Source: a bacterium (GTDB lineage: Bacteria; Pseudomonadota; Gammaproteobacteria; Burkholderiales; Burkholderiaceae_C). From it: DNA of 64,000 bases. Shown piece by piece: positions 37,765-46,439 of this stretch. A program made the position numbers and the translations under genes. How positions within the stretch are numbered: the first letter of the stretch is position 1; every line of letters begins with the position of its first letter. The stretch lies in contig JAVBXK010000044.1 in NCBI GenBank assembly GCA_030824555.1, forward strand, positions 1-64,000, given 5' to 3'. The notes under the pieces were generated by a model that was given only the letters and a program-made list of their open reading frames with translations, ran no database searches and was not told the origin of the DNA.

Positions 37765-38352
37765 ATGCTTGATCTGTTCGTGAAGTCCGTGCGCAGGCCG
37801 TTGGCAGTGGCGGGCCTGCTGGGTATGTCGCTGGGCCTGGTGGCGTGTTCAGGGCTGAAGTCGGCCACCGAAACGCTGGGCAATGTCGGTGACATCGTCA
37901 CCCCCTACCGCATCGACATCATTCAGGGCAACTTCGTGTCTCGCGAGCAAGCCGCTGCGGTCGCCCCAGGCATGCCCAAGACGCAAGTGCGCGATACCTT
38001 GGGCACGCCTTTGCTCATGAGTGTGTTCCACGCTGATCGCTGGGACTACGTGTTCACGTTCCGCCGCCCTGGCCAGCCGGTTCAGCAGCGTCGTCTGACG
38101 GCCTTCTTCAAAGGCGATTTGCTGGAGCGGGTTGAATCTGACGAGCTGCCGTCTGAAGCTGAGTTCGTTGCTTCGCTCGACACCCGCAAGCGGGCAGGCC
38201 GGACACCCGTGCTGGAGGCCAGTGAAGAATCACTGAAAGCCTTTGCCGAGCGGCGCAAAGCCGCTGATGCCGACAGCTTGTCCGCCCCCCCCGTGGCACC
38301 TATCTCCAACTACCCGCCATTGGAGCCACCGTCAGCCGCCAACGTGCGCTGA
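37765..38352 (+). CDS. bamE: Outer-membrane assembly lipoprotein BamE
   Basis: BamE (OmlA/SmpA) is a lipoprotein of the Bam complex that folds beta-barrel proteins into the outer membrane. From the ATG at 37765 the 195 residues begin with a signal peptide (VKSVRRPLAVAGLLG) ending in the lipobox LVAC. The SmpA/OmlA domain follows: IIQGNFVSREQAAAVAPGM, VRDTLGTPLL and DRWDYVFTFRRPG. The C-terminal 80 residues are a less conserved Ala/Pro/Ser-rich extension, longer than in E. coli. It diverges from fur and is followed by dapB after 57 bases. Confidence 0.94.
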   Translation: MLDLFVKSVRRPLAVAGLLGMSLGLVACSGLKSATETLGNVGDIVTPYRIDIIQGNFVSREQAAAVAPGMPKTQVRDTLGTPLLMSVFHADRWDYVFTFRRPGQPVQQRRLTAFFKGDLLERVESDELPSEAEFVASLDTRKRAGRTPVLEASEESLKAFAERRKAADADSLSAPPVAPISNYPPLEPPSAANVR

Positions 38353-38409
38353 TGCCTGGTTGTCCGCCTGACCCGAGGGTCGTGGCTGTTTTTCATTTGG
38401 TTTTTGAAC

Positions 38410-39213
38410 ATGACACACAAAATTTGCGTGGCAGGTGCCGGTGGCCGCATGGGGCGCATGCTGATCGAGGCCATACAGGCCGCTGACGATTGCACGCTGA
38501 CGGGTGCGCTCGATGTGCCCGGCAGCCCGGTGTTGGGTACCGATGCAGCGGCTTTCCTGGGCAAGCCCAGTGGTGTGCTGATCACCGCTGACCTGCGTGA
38601 GGGCTTGAGCGGTGCAGATTGCCTGATCGACTTCACCCGGCCCGAGGGCACGCTGGCGCACTTGGCTGTGTGCCGGGAATTGGGTGTGAAAGCCGTGATC
38701 GGCACCACCGGCTTCACCGACGAGCAGAAAGCGGCCATTGCCGATACCGCGCGCGACATTGCAGTGGTGCTGGCGCCCAACATGAGCGTCGGGGTGAACG
38801 TCACGCTCAAGCTGTTGCAAATGGCCGCCAAAGCCATGGCCACAGGCTATGACATTGAAATCATCGAGGCACACCACCGCCACAAGGTCGATGCACCGTC
38901 TGGCACGGCACTCAAGATGGGTGAGGTCATCGCCGAAGCGCTGGGGCGCGACCTGAAGGACTGTGCCGTGTATGCCCGCGAAGGCGTGACGGGCGAGCGC
39001 GATCCGTCCAGCATCGGGTTTGCCACCATCCGGGGGGGTGACATCGTCGGTGATCACACCGTGCTGTTTGCCGGTACCGGCGAACGCATCGAGGTGACGC
39101 ACAAATCGTCCAGCCGCGTGACCTATGCGCAGGGCAGTTTGCGTGCCGTGCGCTACCTGTCTGGCCAGCCTTCTGGCCTGTTCGACATGTTCGACGTGCT
39201 CGGCTTGCGCTGA
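38410..39213 (+). CDS. dapB: 4-hydroxy-tetrahydrodipicolinate reductase
   Basis: DapB reduces the dihydrodipicolinate-pathway intermediate with NAD(P)H in lysine and diaminopimelate synthesis. The 267-residue protein has the Rossmann motif [12 protein letters not shown], the substrate loop [14 protein letters not shown] with its catalytic His/Lys, and the closing RLTHKSS-like [10 protein letters not shown] start at the ATG at 38410 rather than a TTG two codons earlier. It is followed by the exbB/exbD-like pair after 16 bases. Confidence 0.97.
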   Translation: MTHKICVAGAGGRMGRMLIEAIQAADDCTLTGALDVPGSPVLGTDAAAFLGKPSGVLITADLREGLSGADCLIDFTRPEGTLAHLAVCRELGVKAVIGTTGFTDEQKAAIADTARDIAVVLAPNMSVGVNVTLKLLQMAAKAMATGYDIEIIEAHHRHKVDAPSGTALKMGEVIAEALGRDLKDCAVYAREGVTGERDPSSIGFATIRGGDIVGDHTVLFAGTGERIEVTHKSSSRVTYAQGSLRAVRYLSGQPSGLFDMFDVLGLR

Positions 39214-39229
39214 ACGCCACGCATCGCCC

Positions 39230-39901
39230 ATGGCCATCTGGTCCCAATTGTTTCGGGGTGATGCCCTCAGCACGGCAGTGGTGCTGGTGTTGCTGGCCAT
39301 GTCTGTGCTGAGCTGGGTGGTCATTCTCTGGAAGGCGTGGCTGCTGCGCCAGGCATCCGGTTCAGTCGGCACGGCCATTGGCGTGTTCTGGGCGGCACCC
39401 GACTGGGACACCGCTGCGACGCAGGTGGCCTACACCGATGCCACAGGGCTGGTGGCCCCCCTCGTGGCGGCTGCCGCATCGGGCCGTTCGGCGGGGTTGC
39501 CCAGCCTGGGCAACCAGGGCGGGCAGGCGCAGCGCCTGACGCGTCTGCTGCGTGACGCACTGGGCCAGGCACAACAACGCCTGCAGTGGGGCCAGGTGGT
39601 GTTGGCCAGCGTGGGTGCCACGGCACCGTTTGTCGGTTTGTTGGGCACGGTCTGGGGCATTTACCACGCGCTCATGGGCATGGCGGCAGAAGGGCAGGTG
39701 ACCATCGACAAGGTGTCCGGCCCCGTGGGCGAGGCGCTCGTCATGACCGCTGCGGGCCTGGGTGTGGCCATTCCCGCCGTGTTGGCCTACAACGCGCTGG
39801 GCCGCTCGGCGGGCCGAGTCGAGGCGGTGCTGGATGCCTTCGCACACGACTTGCGCGAGTGGGTCTTGCAAGCACCGCCAACGGATGCGGCGGTCGACTG
39901 A
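39230..39901 (+). CDS. exbB: MotA/TolQ/ExbB proton channel family protein
   Basis: An inner-membrane proton-channel subunit that, with its ExbD/TolR partner, energises outer-membrane processes. The 223 residues have three hydrophobic segments: near residues 11-32, LASVGATAPFVGLLGTVWGIYHAL (named here by its ends), and AGLGVAIPAVLAYNAL. The Gly-Leu-Leu-Gly-Thr-Val motif and the following polar Thr are typical of the family. Whether it serves a TonB or a Tol system cannot be settled, as neither tonB nor tolA/tolB is nearby. Two bases separate its stop from the ExbD-like gene. Confidence 0.9.
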   Translation: MAIWSQLFRGDALSTAVVLVLLAMSVLSWVVILWKAWLLRQASGSVGTAIGVFWAAPDWDTAATQVAYTDATGLVAPLVAAAASGRSAGLPSLGNQGGQAQRLTRLLRDALGQAQQRLQWGQVVLASVGATAPFVGLLGTVWGIYHALMGMAAEGQVTIDKVSGPVGEALVMTAAGLGVAIPAVLAYNALGRSAGRVEAVLDAFAHDLREWVLQAPPTDAAVD

Positions 39902-39903
39902 TC

Positions 39904-40347
39904 ATGGCATTCCATGGTTTTGGCAGCACCCATGGGGCGGGCTCACGCCCCATGAGCGACATCAACGTCACACCGCTGGTGGATGTGATGCTGGTGCTGC
40001 TGGTGATTTTCATCATCACCGCGCCGTTGATGGCCAGCTCCATTCGGCTGGATTTGCCGCAGACGCCCGCAGCACGCCCTTCCGAGTCGGCAAGAGCCGT
40101 GACCCTGGTGGTGGACAAAACCGGAGTGGTGTTCATGGACGACATTGCCCTCGCGTCGCCAGCCCTGCTGAAGCGTCTGCAAGAGGTCGCCCGGTTGCAT
40201 GCTGACACCGAGGTGCAATTGCGCGCCGACAGCGCGGTGCCGTATGGCCGCATGGTCGAAATCATCGGCCTGGCACAGCAGGCCGGGCTGAACCGGGTGG
40301 GTTTTGTGGCCGATGGCCCGCCCGCGCTTCCCGCTGCGGACCGCTGA
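39904..40347 (+). CDS. exbD: Biopolymer transport protein ExbD/TolR family
   Basis: The partner of the preceding channel protein, 147 residues with one membrane segment. The sequence DINVTPLVDVMLVLLVIFII holds the essential membrane Asp in the usual place. A periplasmic domain follows, with RADSAVPYGRMVEIIGLAQQAG. The gene starts 2 bases after exbB and precedes leuS, an order common in Comamonadaceae. It ends 113 bases before the leuS start, where TAAAAT at 40359-40364 may be a -10 box for leuS. Confidence 0.92.
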   Translation: MAFHGFGSTHGAGSRPMSDINVTPLVDVMLVLLVIFIITAPLMASSIRLDLPQTPAARPSESARAVTLVVDKTGVVFMDDIALASPALLKRLQEVARLHADTEVQLRADSAVPYGRMVEIIGLAQQAGLNRVGFVADGPPALPAADR

Positions 40348-40460
40348 GTCCGAGCGCCTAAAATCCCCTGTTCTGGCGCGCTCGCGTGCGTGCCACCCGC
40401 TCACCGCAACGGACGAGGCCGCCATTGGCCGTCGGCCTCGCACCAACAGACTTTCCTTCC

Positions 40461-43325
40461 ATGCAAGACAAATACAGCCACCTCGACGTGGAGCGCGCCG
40501 CGCACAGCCATTGGATCGCCAACGATGCCTACCGCGTCACTGAGCACGCGGTGGATGCCCAGGGCCAGCCCAAGCCCAAGTTCTACGCCTGCTCCATGCT
40601 GCCCTACCCCAGCGGCAAGCTGCACATGGGCCACGTGCGCAACTACACCATCAACGACATGCTCACGCGCCAACTGCGTATGGCCGGTCACAACGTGCTC
40701 ATGCCCATGGGTTGGGATGCCTTCGGTTTGCCTGCCGAAAACGCGGCGCTGAAAAACGGCGTGCCACCGGCCAAATGGACGTACGAAAACATCGCCTACA
40801 TGAAGAAGCAGATGCAGGCGATGGGCCTGGCCGTCGACTGGAGCCGCGAAGTGGCCACCTGCGACCCCACTTATTACAAGTGGAACCAGTGGCTGTTTTT
40901 GAAGATGCTGGAGCGTGGCATTGCCTACCGCAAGACCCAGATCGTCAACTGGGATCCGGTGGACCAGACCGTGCTGGCCAACGAGCAGGTCATTGACGGC
41001 AAAGGCTGGCGCACCGGCGCGCCAGTGGAAAAGCGCGAAATTCCGGGCTACTACCTGAATATCACCGCTTACGCCCAGGAGCTGCTGGATCACGTGCAGA
41101 TGGGCAACGACAAGGCCACGCTGAACGGCTGGCCCGACAAGGTGCGGCTGATGCAGGAGAACTGGATCGGCAAGAGCGAAGGTGTGCGTTTTGCCTTCAC
41201 GCACAGCATTGCCGGGGCCGACGGCGCGCTGATTGGCGACGGCAAGATGTACGTCTTCACCACCCGTGCCGACACCATCATGGGCGTGACCTTTGCCGCT
41301 GTGGCCCCTGAGCACCCGATTGCATTGCACGCAGCCTCCAGCAACCCCACCTTGGCTGCGTTCATCGAAGAATGCAAGACTGGTGGCACCACCGAGGCCG
41401 AGTTGGCCACGCAAGAGAAAAAGGGCATGGCCACGTGCCTGTTTGTCACCCATCCGCTGACTGGGGCGCAGGTGGAGGTGTGGGTGGGCAACTATGTGCT
41501 CATGTCGTATGGCGATGGCGCGGTGATGGGGGTGCCTGCACACGACGAGCGCGACTTTGCGTTTGCGAAGAAGTATGGAATTCCAATTCTTCAAGTAATT
41601 GCTGATCGTCGATCCAGTGATCCGATGGGTCAGGGCTTCGGTGATGGTTCGGGTTTTGGTGGCGGCTCTGCCTCTGGCGCTGGTATGGGGGATGGTTCTG
41701 GTTCAGATACCGATTTCCCGAAGAGCCTGTTCTCTACAGATGCTTGGCAGGATTGGTATGCAACCAAAGAATTTGCTGTATGCGTCAACTCCGGTCCTTT
41801 GAGTGGACTGTCTCACAAAGCCGCTGTGTCCAAAGTGGCCGAGCTGCTGGCCGCCAAAGACCTGGGCGAAAAGAAAACCACCTGGCGCCTGCGCGACTGG
41901 GGTGTTTCACGCCAGCGCTACTGGGGCACGCCCATTCCCATCATCCATTGCGACGAGCATGGCGCCGTGCCCGTGCCCGAAAAAGACCTGCCCGTCGTGT
42001 TGCCGCAAGACTGCATCCCCGACGGCTCGGGCAACCCGTTGCACAAGCACGAAGGTTTCCATGCTGGCGTGACGTGCCCCGTGTGTGGCAAGCCCGCCCG
42101 CCGCGAAACCGACACCATGGACACCTTTGTGGACTCGTCCTGGTACTTCATGCGCTATTGCGACCCCACCAACACCGATGCGATGGTGGCCGGTGGCACC
42201 GACTACTGGATGCGTGACCAGAAGCTGGCCACCGGCGGCAGCGGCATGGACCAGTACATCGGCGGCATCGAGCACGCCATCCTGCACCTGCTGTACGCCC
42301 GTTTCTGGACCAAGGTCATGCGCGACTTGGGGCTGCTCAAGGTGGACGAACCCTTTACCAAGCTGCTCACGCAGGGCATGGTGCTCAACCACATCTACAG
42401 CCGCCGCACTGCCAAGGGCGGCAAAGAGTATTTCTGGCCCACTGACGTGGAGCATGTGTTCGACGACGGCGGCAAGATCATCGGTGCCAAGCTGCTGAAA
42501 GCCGTGGCCAGTGCCGATGGCGAGTTGCCTGTGGGCACCGCCATCGACTACGAGGGCGTGGGCACCATGTCCAAGTCCAAGAACAACGGGGTGGACCCGC
42601 AGGATCTGATCGAGCGCTACGGTGCCGACACCGCCCGTCTGTACACCATGTTCACCGCGCCGCCCGAGGCCACGCTGGAATGGAACGACTCGGCCGTGGA
42701 AGGCAGCTACCGCTTCCTGCGCCGGGTGTGGAATTTTGGTTTCAAACTGTCCAATATCGATTTCGCAGCTGCCAGTGCAACCGCATCAAGCGCTGGAGGC
42801 ATAAAAGACGTTGAATTTGGCAAGGCCACCAAGGCGTTGCGCCTGGAACTGCACACGGTGCTCAAGCAGGTAGATTACGACTACCACAGGATGCAATACA
42901 ACACCGTGGTGTCCGGCTGCATGAAGATGCTCAATGCGCTGGAAGACTTCAAGGCGCTGGACGATGCCGGTGCCGGTGTGGCGCTGATCGAAGGGTTTGG
43001 CATCCTGTTGCGCTGCCTGTACCCCGCCACGCCGCACATCACCCACACCCTCTGGCAAGAACTGGGCTATGCCCAAAGCCTGGGTGAATTGCTCGATGCC
43101 AAGTGGCCCACGGTCGATGAATCGGCACTGGTGCAGGACGAAATCGAGCTGATGCTGCAGGTCAACGGCAAGCTGCGTGGCAGCGTGCGCGTGCCCGCCG
43201 GGGCTGACAAGGCCACCATCGAAGCGGCTGCGCTGGCCAACGAGGGTTTCCTGAAAATCGCCAACGGTGCTGCCCCCAAAAAAGTGGTGGTGGTGCCGGG
43301 CCGCTTGGTCAACGTGGTGGTGTGA
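40461..43325 (+). CDS. leuS: Leucyl-tRNA synthetase, with unusual insertions
   Basis: LeuRS charges tRNA-Leu. At 954 residues it is well above the usual 860-880. Present are the HMGH motif (55-58) in [15 protein letters not shown], the CP1 editing domain with [12 protein letters not shown] and the editing Asp in [22 protein letters not shown], and MSKSKNNG preceded by Thr (TMSKS, 702-706) rather than Lys. Residues about 382-421 are a Gly/Ser/Asp-rich insertion at the end of the editing domain; I know of no such segment in LeuRS. Codon use there and for about 35 codons downstream is markedly AT-richer than in the flanks. Residues 765-783 are encoded by a dispersed repeat. The reading frame is intact throughout, so the enzyme is presumably active. 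Start ATG 40461. Confidence 0.96.
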   Translation: MQDKYSHLDVERAAHSHWIANDAYRVTEHAVDAQGQPKPKFYACSMLPYPSGKLHMGHVRNYTINDMLTRQLRMAGHNVLMPMGWDAFGLPAENAALKNGVPPAKWTYENIAYMKKQMQAMGLAVDWSREVATCDPTYYKWNQWLFLKMLERGIAYRKTQIVNWDPVDQTVLANEQVIDGKGWRTGAPVEKREIPGYYLNITAYAQELLDHVQMGNDKATLNGWPDKVRLMQENWIGKSEGVRFAFTHSIAGADGALIGDGKMYVFTTRADTIMGVTFAAVAPEHPIALHAASSNPTLAAFIEECKTGGTTEAELATQEKKGMATCLFVTHPLTGAQVEVWVGNYVLMSYGDGAVMGVPAHDERDFAFAKKYGIPILQVIADRRSSDPMGQGFGDGSGFGGGSASGAGMGDGSGSDTDFPKSLFSTDAWQDWYATKEFAVCVNSGPLSGLSHKAAVSKVAELLAAKDLGEKKTTWRLRDWGVSRQRYWGTPIPIIHCDEHGAVPVPEKDLPVVLPQDCIPDGSGNPLHKHEGFHAGVTCPVCGKPARRETDTMDTFVDSSWYFMRYCDPTNTDAMVAGGTDYWMRDQKLATGGSGMDQYIGGIEHAILHLLYARFWTKVMRDLGLLKVDEPFTKLLTQGMVLNHIYSRRTAKGGKEYFWPTDVEHVFDDGGKIIGAKLLKAVASADGELPVGTAIDYEGVGTMSKSKNNGVDPQDLIERYGADTARLYTMFTAPPEATLEWNDSAVEGSYRFLRRVWNFGFKLSNIDFAAASATASSAGGIKDVEFGKATKALRLELHTVLKQVDYDYHRMQYNTVVSGCMKMLNALEDFKALDDAGAGVALIEGFGILLRCLYPATPHITHTLWQELGYAQSLGELLDAKWPTVDESALVQDEIELMLQVNGKLRGSVRVPAGADKATIEAAALANEGFLKIANGAAPKKVVVVPGRLVNVVV
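42757..42806 (-). repeat. Dispersed 50-bp repeat, copy 4, inside leuS
   Basis: Read on the minus strand: CTTTTATGCCTCCAGCGCTTG followed by a spacer and GGCAGCTGCGAAAT, given in pieces. It matches copy 3 (GCCTCCAGCGCTTGA). It encodes part of an Ala/Ser-rich linker in leuS (about residues 765-783) between the anticodon-binding helices, a region that varies between relatives. Confidence 0.62.
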
Positions 43326-43327
43326 GC

Positions 43328-43957
43328 ATGACCACGGTGCACGCCAGTCAACGAAGTGCGGGTGTGGCCGGGCAGGCCCGTCCGGGCTTGCCGGTTGTGC
43401 CAGCCCCGCGTGCCGCCGAATGGCAGCGGCGTGGTTTTTTGTTGGCTGCGGGCAGTTCACTGGCTGCAACCGTCGCAGGCTGTGGCTTCCAACTGCGGCA
43501 AGCGCCGAAGTTCGCTTTCCAGACCTTGGTGGCCCCGCTGCCCGACGCGTCGCCTTTGCGCCGCGAGTTGAAGGTGGCCTTGCTCAACGCGGGCATCACC
43601 GTGCTGGACACCCTGCCGGTGGTCAATGCCAATGTGCAACCGGGTGCTGCACCTGTGGTGCTGCCCGATGCCGTGCTGGAAGTGCTGACCGATCAGCGCG
43701 AAAAGTCGGTAGTCGGCTCCACCGCAGCGGGTCAGGTGCGCGAATTCCAGCTGCGCATCCGGTTTCGCTTCCGGCTCAGCACGCCCAGGGGCAAAGAGCT
43801 GATTGCCGACTCCGAAGTGCTGCTGCAACGCGACATCAGCTACAGCGAAACCATTGCCCTGTCCAAACTGGAAGAAGAAGCCGAGATGTACAAGGACATG
43901 CAGTCCGACATCGTGCAGCAGGTGCTCCGCAGGCTGGCATCGGTGCGCTCGCTCTGA
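43328..43957 (+). CDS. lptE: LPS-assembly lipoprotein LptE
   Basis: LptE plugs the LptD barrel and helps place lipopolysaccharide in the outer leaflet. The 209-residue protein carries a lipoprotein signal (GFLLAAGSSLAATVAGC) and then GFQLRQAPKFAFQTL, the usual LptE opening. The sequence before the lipobox, QRRGFLLA, resembles a twin-arginine motif and is preceded by about 33 extra residues, so the true start may lie further in. The region between leuS and holA is the normal place for lptE. The leuS stop overlaps an alternative GTG start at 43322. Confidence 0.92.
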   Translation: MTTVHASQRSAGVAGQARPGLPVVPAPRAAEWQRRGFLLAAGSSLAATVAGCGFQLRQAPKFAFQTLVAPLPDASPLRRELKVALLNAGITVLDTLPVVNANVQPGAAPVVLPDAVLEVLTDQREKSVVGSTAAGQVREFQLRIRFRFRLSTPRGKELIADSEVLLQRDISYSETIALSKLEEEAEMYKDMQSDIVQQVLRRLASVRSL

Positions 43958-43980
43958 GCGGTTGAGCCCGCATCACCCCC

Positions 43981-45036
43981 ATGCAACTGGCGCCACCGCA
44001 ACTTGCAAGCCACCTTCAGCGCGGACTGAAGTCGCTGTACACCTTGCACGGCGACGAGCCGCTGCTCATTCAGGAAGCGGCTGACACGCTGCGCGCCGCG
44101 GCCCGCCAGCAGGGCTACACCGAGCGCACCGTGTTCACCGTGGCCGGTGCGCATTTCGACTGGAGCGCCGTGCTGGCCAGTGGCGGCGAAATGAGCCTGT
44201 TTGGCGACCGCCAGATCGTCGAAGTCCGCATTCCTTCAGGCAAACCCGGCAAGGACGGCAGCGTGGCACTGCAGAAGCTGGCCGACATGGCCGCTGGCAA
44301 CGACAGTGTGTTGACCCTGGTGTTGTGCCCCAAGCTGGACGGGGCCACCCTGAAAGGCGCGTGGTTCGGCGCGCTTGACAGCCACGGCATCACCATCAAA
44401 GTGGATGCCGTGGACCGCAAGGCCTTGCCGCAGTGGATTGCCCAGCGCTTGTCGCTGCAAAACCAGCGCGTGCCCTCGGGCGAGGCGGGGCAGCGCACCC
44501 TGCAGTTTTTTGCCGACCGGGTTGAAGGCAACCTGCTGGCCGCGCACCAGGAGGTGCAAAAGCTGGCGCTGCTGTACCCGGCAGGTGAACTGAGTTTCGA
44601 GCAGGTGGAATCCGCCGTGCTGAACGTGGCACGGTACGACAGCTTCAAGCTGGCCGAGGCCGTGCTGGCCGGGCAAACCGCCCGCGTGCAGCGCATGCTC
44701 GACGGTCTGCAGGCCGAGGGCGAGGCCCCCGTGCTGGTGCACTGGGCGCTGAGCGAGGACATCCGCACCCTGGCCCGCGTGCGCCAGGCGCTGGACGCAG
44801 GCCGCCCCATGCCCATGGCCCTGCGCGAGCACCGCGTGTGGGGCAACAAGGAAAAGCTCATGGAGCGTGTGCTGCCCAGTCTCAGCGCCGCCACCCTGGC
44901 CCAGTGGCTGCAAGACGCGCACGTGGTGGACGGCATTGCCAAGGGCCTGAAAGTGCCCACCTGGCCTGCCGACCCGTGGGACGCCCTGCACCGCCTGGCC
45001 ACACAGGTCAGCGGGGCGTGTGGCGCGCGGGGCTGA
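43981..45036 (+). CDS. holA: DNA polymerase III subunit delta
   Basis: HolA is the delta subunit of the clamp loader; it opens the beta clamp. The 351-residue protein has the N-terminal clamp-binding region (YTLHGDEPLLIQEAADTLR), the EMSLFGDRQIVEVRIPSG segment with the LF residues that wedge into the clamp, and the C-terminal collar. The length is typical for the family. It follows lptE by 23 bases, completing leuS-lptE-holA. Downstream lies a hairpin and a convergent hydrolase gene. Confidence 0.96.
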   Translation: MQLAPPQLASHLQRGLKSLYTLHGDEPLLIQEAADTLRAAARQQGYTERTVFTVAGAHFDWSAVLASGGEMSLFGDRQIVEVRIPSGKPGKDGSVALQKLADMAAGNDSVLTLVLCPKLDGATLKGAWFGALDSHGITIKVDAVDRKALPQWIAQRLSLQNQRVPSGEAGQRTLQFFADRVEGNLLAAHQEVQKLALLYPAGELSFEQVESAVLNVARYDSFKLAEAVLAGQTARVQRMLDGLQAEGEAPVLVHWALSEDIRTLARVRQALDAGRPMPMALREHRVWGNKEKLMERVLPSLSAATLAQWLQDAHVVDGIAKGLKVPTWPADPWDALHRLATQVSGACGARG

Positions 45037-45112
45037 TTCAGCAGGCCTTGGTGGGCTGGGTAGCAAACGCCTGCCTGCCGCTCAAATGCATGCGTGCCGG
45101 GGCAACATTTTT

Positions 45113-45142
45113 GGTCAATCGAAAGTTTCAACTTCGATTGGC
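45113..45142. terminator. Strong hairpin between convergent holA and MBL-fold gene
   Basis: GGTCAATCGAAAGTT and AACTTCGATTGGCC pair over 14 positions with one G-U pair and one bulge, leaving a 1-2 base tip. It lies in a 134-base convergent space. T runs are short (ATTTTTGG just before it), so a bidirectional terminator is plausible but not certain. Confidence 0.5.
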
Positions 45143-45170
45143 CATGACAGTGGCTCAGCCCAGTTGCCTG

Positions 45171-46136
45171 TCAGTGGTTCGTGACCAGCCCATCTGACAC
45201 GGTTGCGGCCCCCGCACGCACCAGGTCGGTCAGCAAATCGGCCACCCACGCGTCGAAGTCTGCGCTGGCACCCGTGCTGGCGCGGTGCAAATCGCCCAGC
45301 GCGGGGGTAGAGCGGGCCCAGGCATGCAGGTTGGGCAGGGTGGTGGTCACCATTTCCAGCAGCTTGTATTTCACCAGCACCTTGGCCGCGTGACGCAGGT
45401 GGCGCTGCGGGGCTTGCTCGAAGCTGCTCAGGCGGGTGCGGGCACGGTCAAGGGCCGCCGACACATCGCCAAACACCCGGCCATGTCCGGGTATGACCAC
45501 CGCAGGAGCCAGCGACTCAATCAAGTCCAGCGTGGCCCCCACTTCGCCAAACCCGCTGTGGCCGTCCAGCTCGGGGAACACCACGCCAAACCCGTTTTCC
45601 CACAAGGCGTCGCCGCTGATCAGGGTGCGCGTGTCGGGCTGGAACAGCAACACGGCGTGGGGGTCGTGCCCCGGTGCGGCATGTACCTGCCAGGGGCGAC
45701 CCGCCAGCATCTCGGTGCTGCCGGGTTGCAGCATCCGGTCAAAACCAAAACGCACGATGCTTTGCCCGAAGCGGGCGTGGCCCAGCGCCGCTTCGTCCCA
45801 ATCGGCCACGGCCTGTGCGCCGCCAGGGGGGATGGCGGTGGTGGCCTGCGGGTAGCGCGCCTGCAACGCACCGTTACCGCCGCAATGGTCGCTGTGCAGG
45901 TGGGTGTTCAGCACCTGGGTCAGCGGACGGCCGCCCAGCGCATGGGCCACCAGGGCCTGGGTTTGCTCGGCGTGGGTGCAGTAGCCGGTGTCAATCAGCA
46001 CGGCGGTTTGGCCGTCGTCCAGCAGTACGTTGTTGCTGGACAGCCAGCCGCGCTCGAACACGGTCAAACCAGGGGGAAGAAACAGGGATGTGGAGGATTC
46101 GGTGTTCACCCTCCCAAGTGTGCCAGTGGTCGCCAC
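45171..46136 (-). CDS. Metallo-beta-lactamase-fold hydrolase
   Basis: A 321-residue hydrolase with the zinc-binding motif NTHLHSDHCGGN (HxHxDH), a second His in HAAPGHDPHAV, the bridging Asp in LISGDALWENG, and a last His in VIPGHGRV. All ligands are present. The C-terminal 90 residues are helical and may cap the active site. The substrate is unknown; the sequence is nearer to glyoxalase II-like and lactonase-like members than to beta-lactamases. The start is uncertain: GTG at 46136 is given, while GTG at 46109 has GGGAGG directly against it. It diverges from the WYL regulator across a 303-base region. Confidence 0.88.
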   Translation of the reverse strand: MATTGTLGRVNTESSTSLFLPPGLTVFERGWLSSNNVLLDDGQTAVLIDTGYCTHAEQTQALVAHALGGRPLTQVLNTHLHSDHCGGNGALQARYPQATTAIPPGGAQAVADWDEAALGHARFGQSIVRFGFDRMLQPGSTEMLAGRPWQVHAAPGHDPHAVLLFQPDTRTLISGDALWENGFGVVFPELDGHSGFGEVGATLDLIESLAPAVVIPGHGRVFGDVSAALDRARTRLSSFEQAPQRHLRHAAKVLVKYKLLEMVTTTLPNLHAWARSTPALGDLHRASTGASADFDAWVADLLTDLVRAGAATVSDGLVTNH

Positions 46137-46225
46137 GCAGCGCTGTCACCTGCAGGTTTGGGCTTGTCAAGCCAGCGGGTCAACATAGACAAGAAATGTC
46201 AAAAAATGGCCAAAAAGTGTGGTGG

Positions 46226-46245
46226 CCTCCCCCAATTGGGGGAGG
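46226..46245. promoter_or_regulatory. Perfect 20-bp palindrome CCTCCCCCAATTGGGGGAGG
   Basis: Both halves (CCTCCCCCAA / TTGGGGGAGG) match exactly. It may be an operator or the stem of a hairpin in the leader of the island. No T run follows. Confidence 0.5.
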
Positions 46246-46349
46246 GGCATGAGGGGCGCTGCGGGTAATGTGTCGGCTTCACATGAAGTTGACGGGGTTC
46301 TTTTGTGCAGCGGGGGGCAGATGGGCCAAAACGACATGGTTTGTCCAAG

Positions 46350-46376
46350 CCCCCATTTACATTGGGTTCATGGGGG
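46350..46376. promoter_or_regulatory. Inverted repeat CCCCCAT-N13-ATGGGGG, candidate operator
   Basis: Two exact 7-bp half-sites with starts 20 bp apart (two helical turns), 64 bases before the WYL regulator start. The spacing suits a dimeric DNA-binding protein; autoregulation by the WYL protein is the simplest inference. Confidence 0.45.
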
Positions 46377-46439
46377 CAGGTTGCTACCTGTTCCCGGTTT
46401 CCTTGCAAAGCCCGTGCTTCAGATTGCCATTTTTCTTCC

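Larger units (their letters stand above)
46137..46439. other. 303-base regulatory region between MBL-fold gene and the WYL-MoxR-VWA island
   Basis: No gene is seen. It contains a perfect 20-bp palindrome (46226-46245), an inverted repeat CCCCCAT-N13-ATGGGGG (46350-46376), and the small inverted repeat CAGGT-TGCT-ACCTG directly after it (46377-46390). The A-rich stretch at 46190-46215 stands out from the GC-rich flanks. This is the probable control region for the island to its right. Confidence 0.5.
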
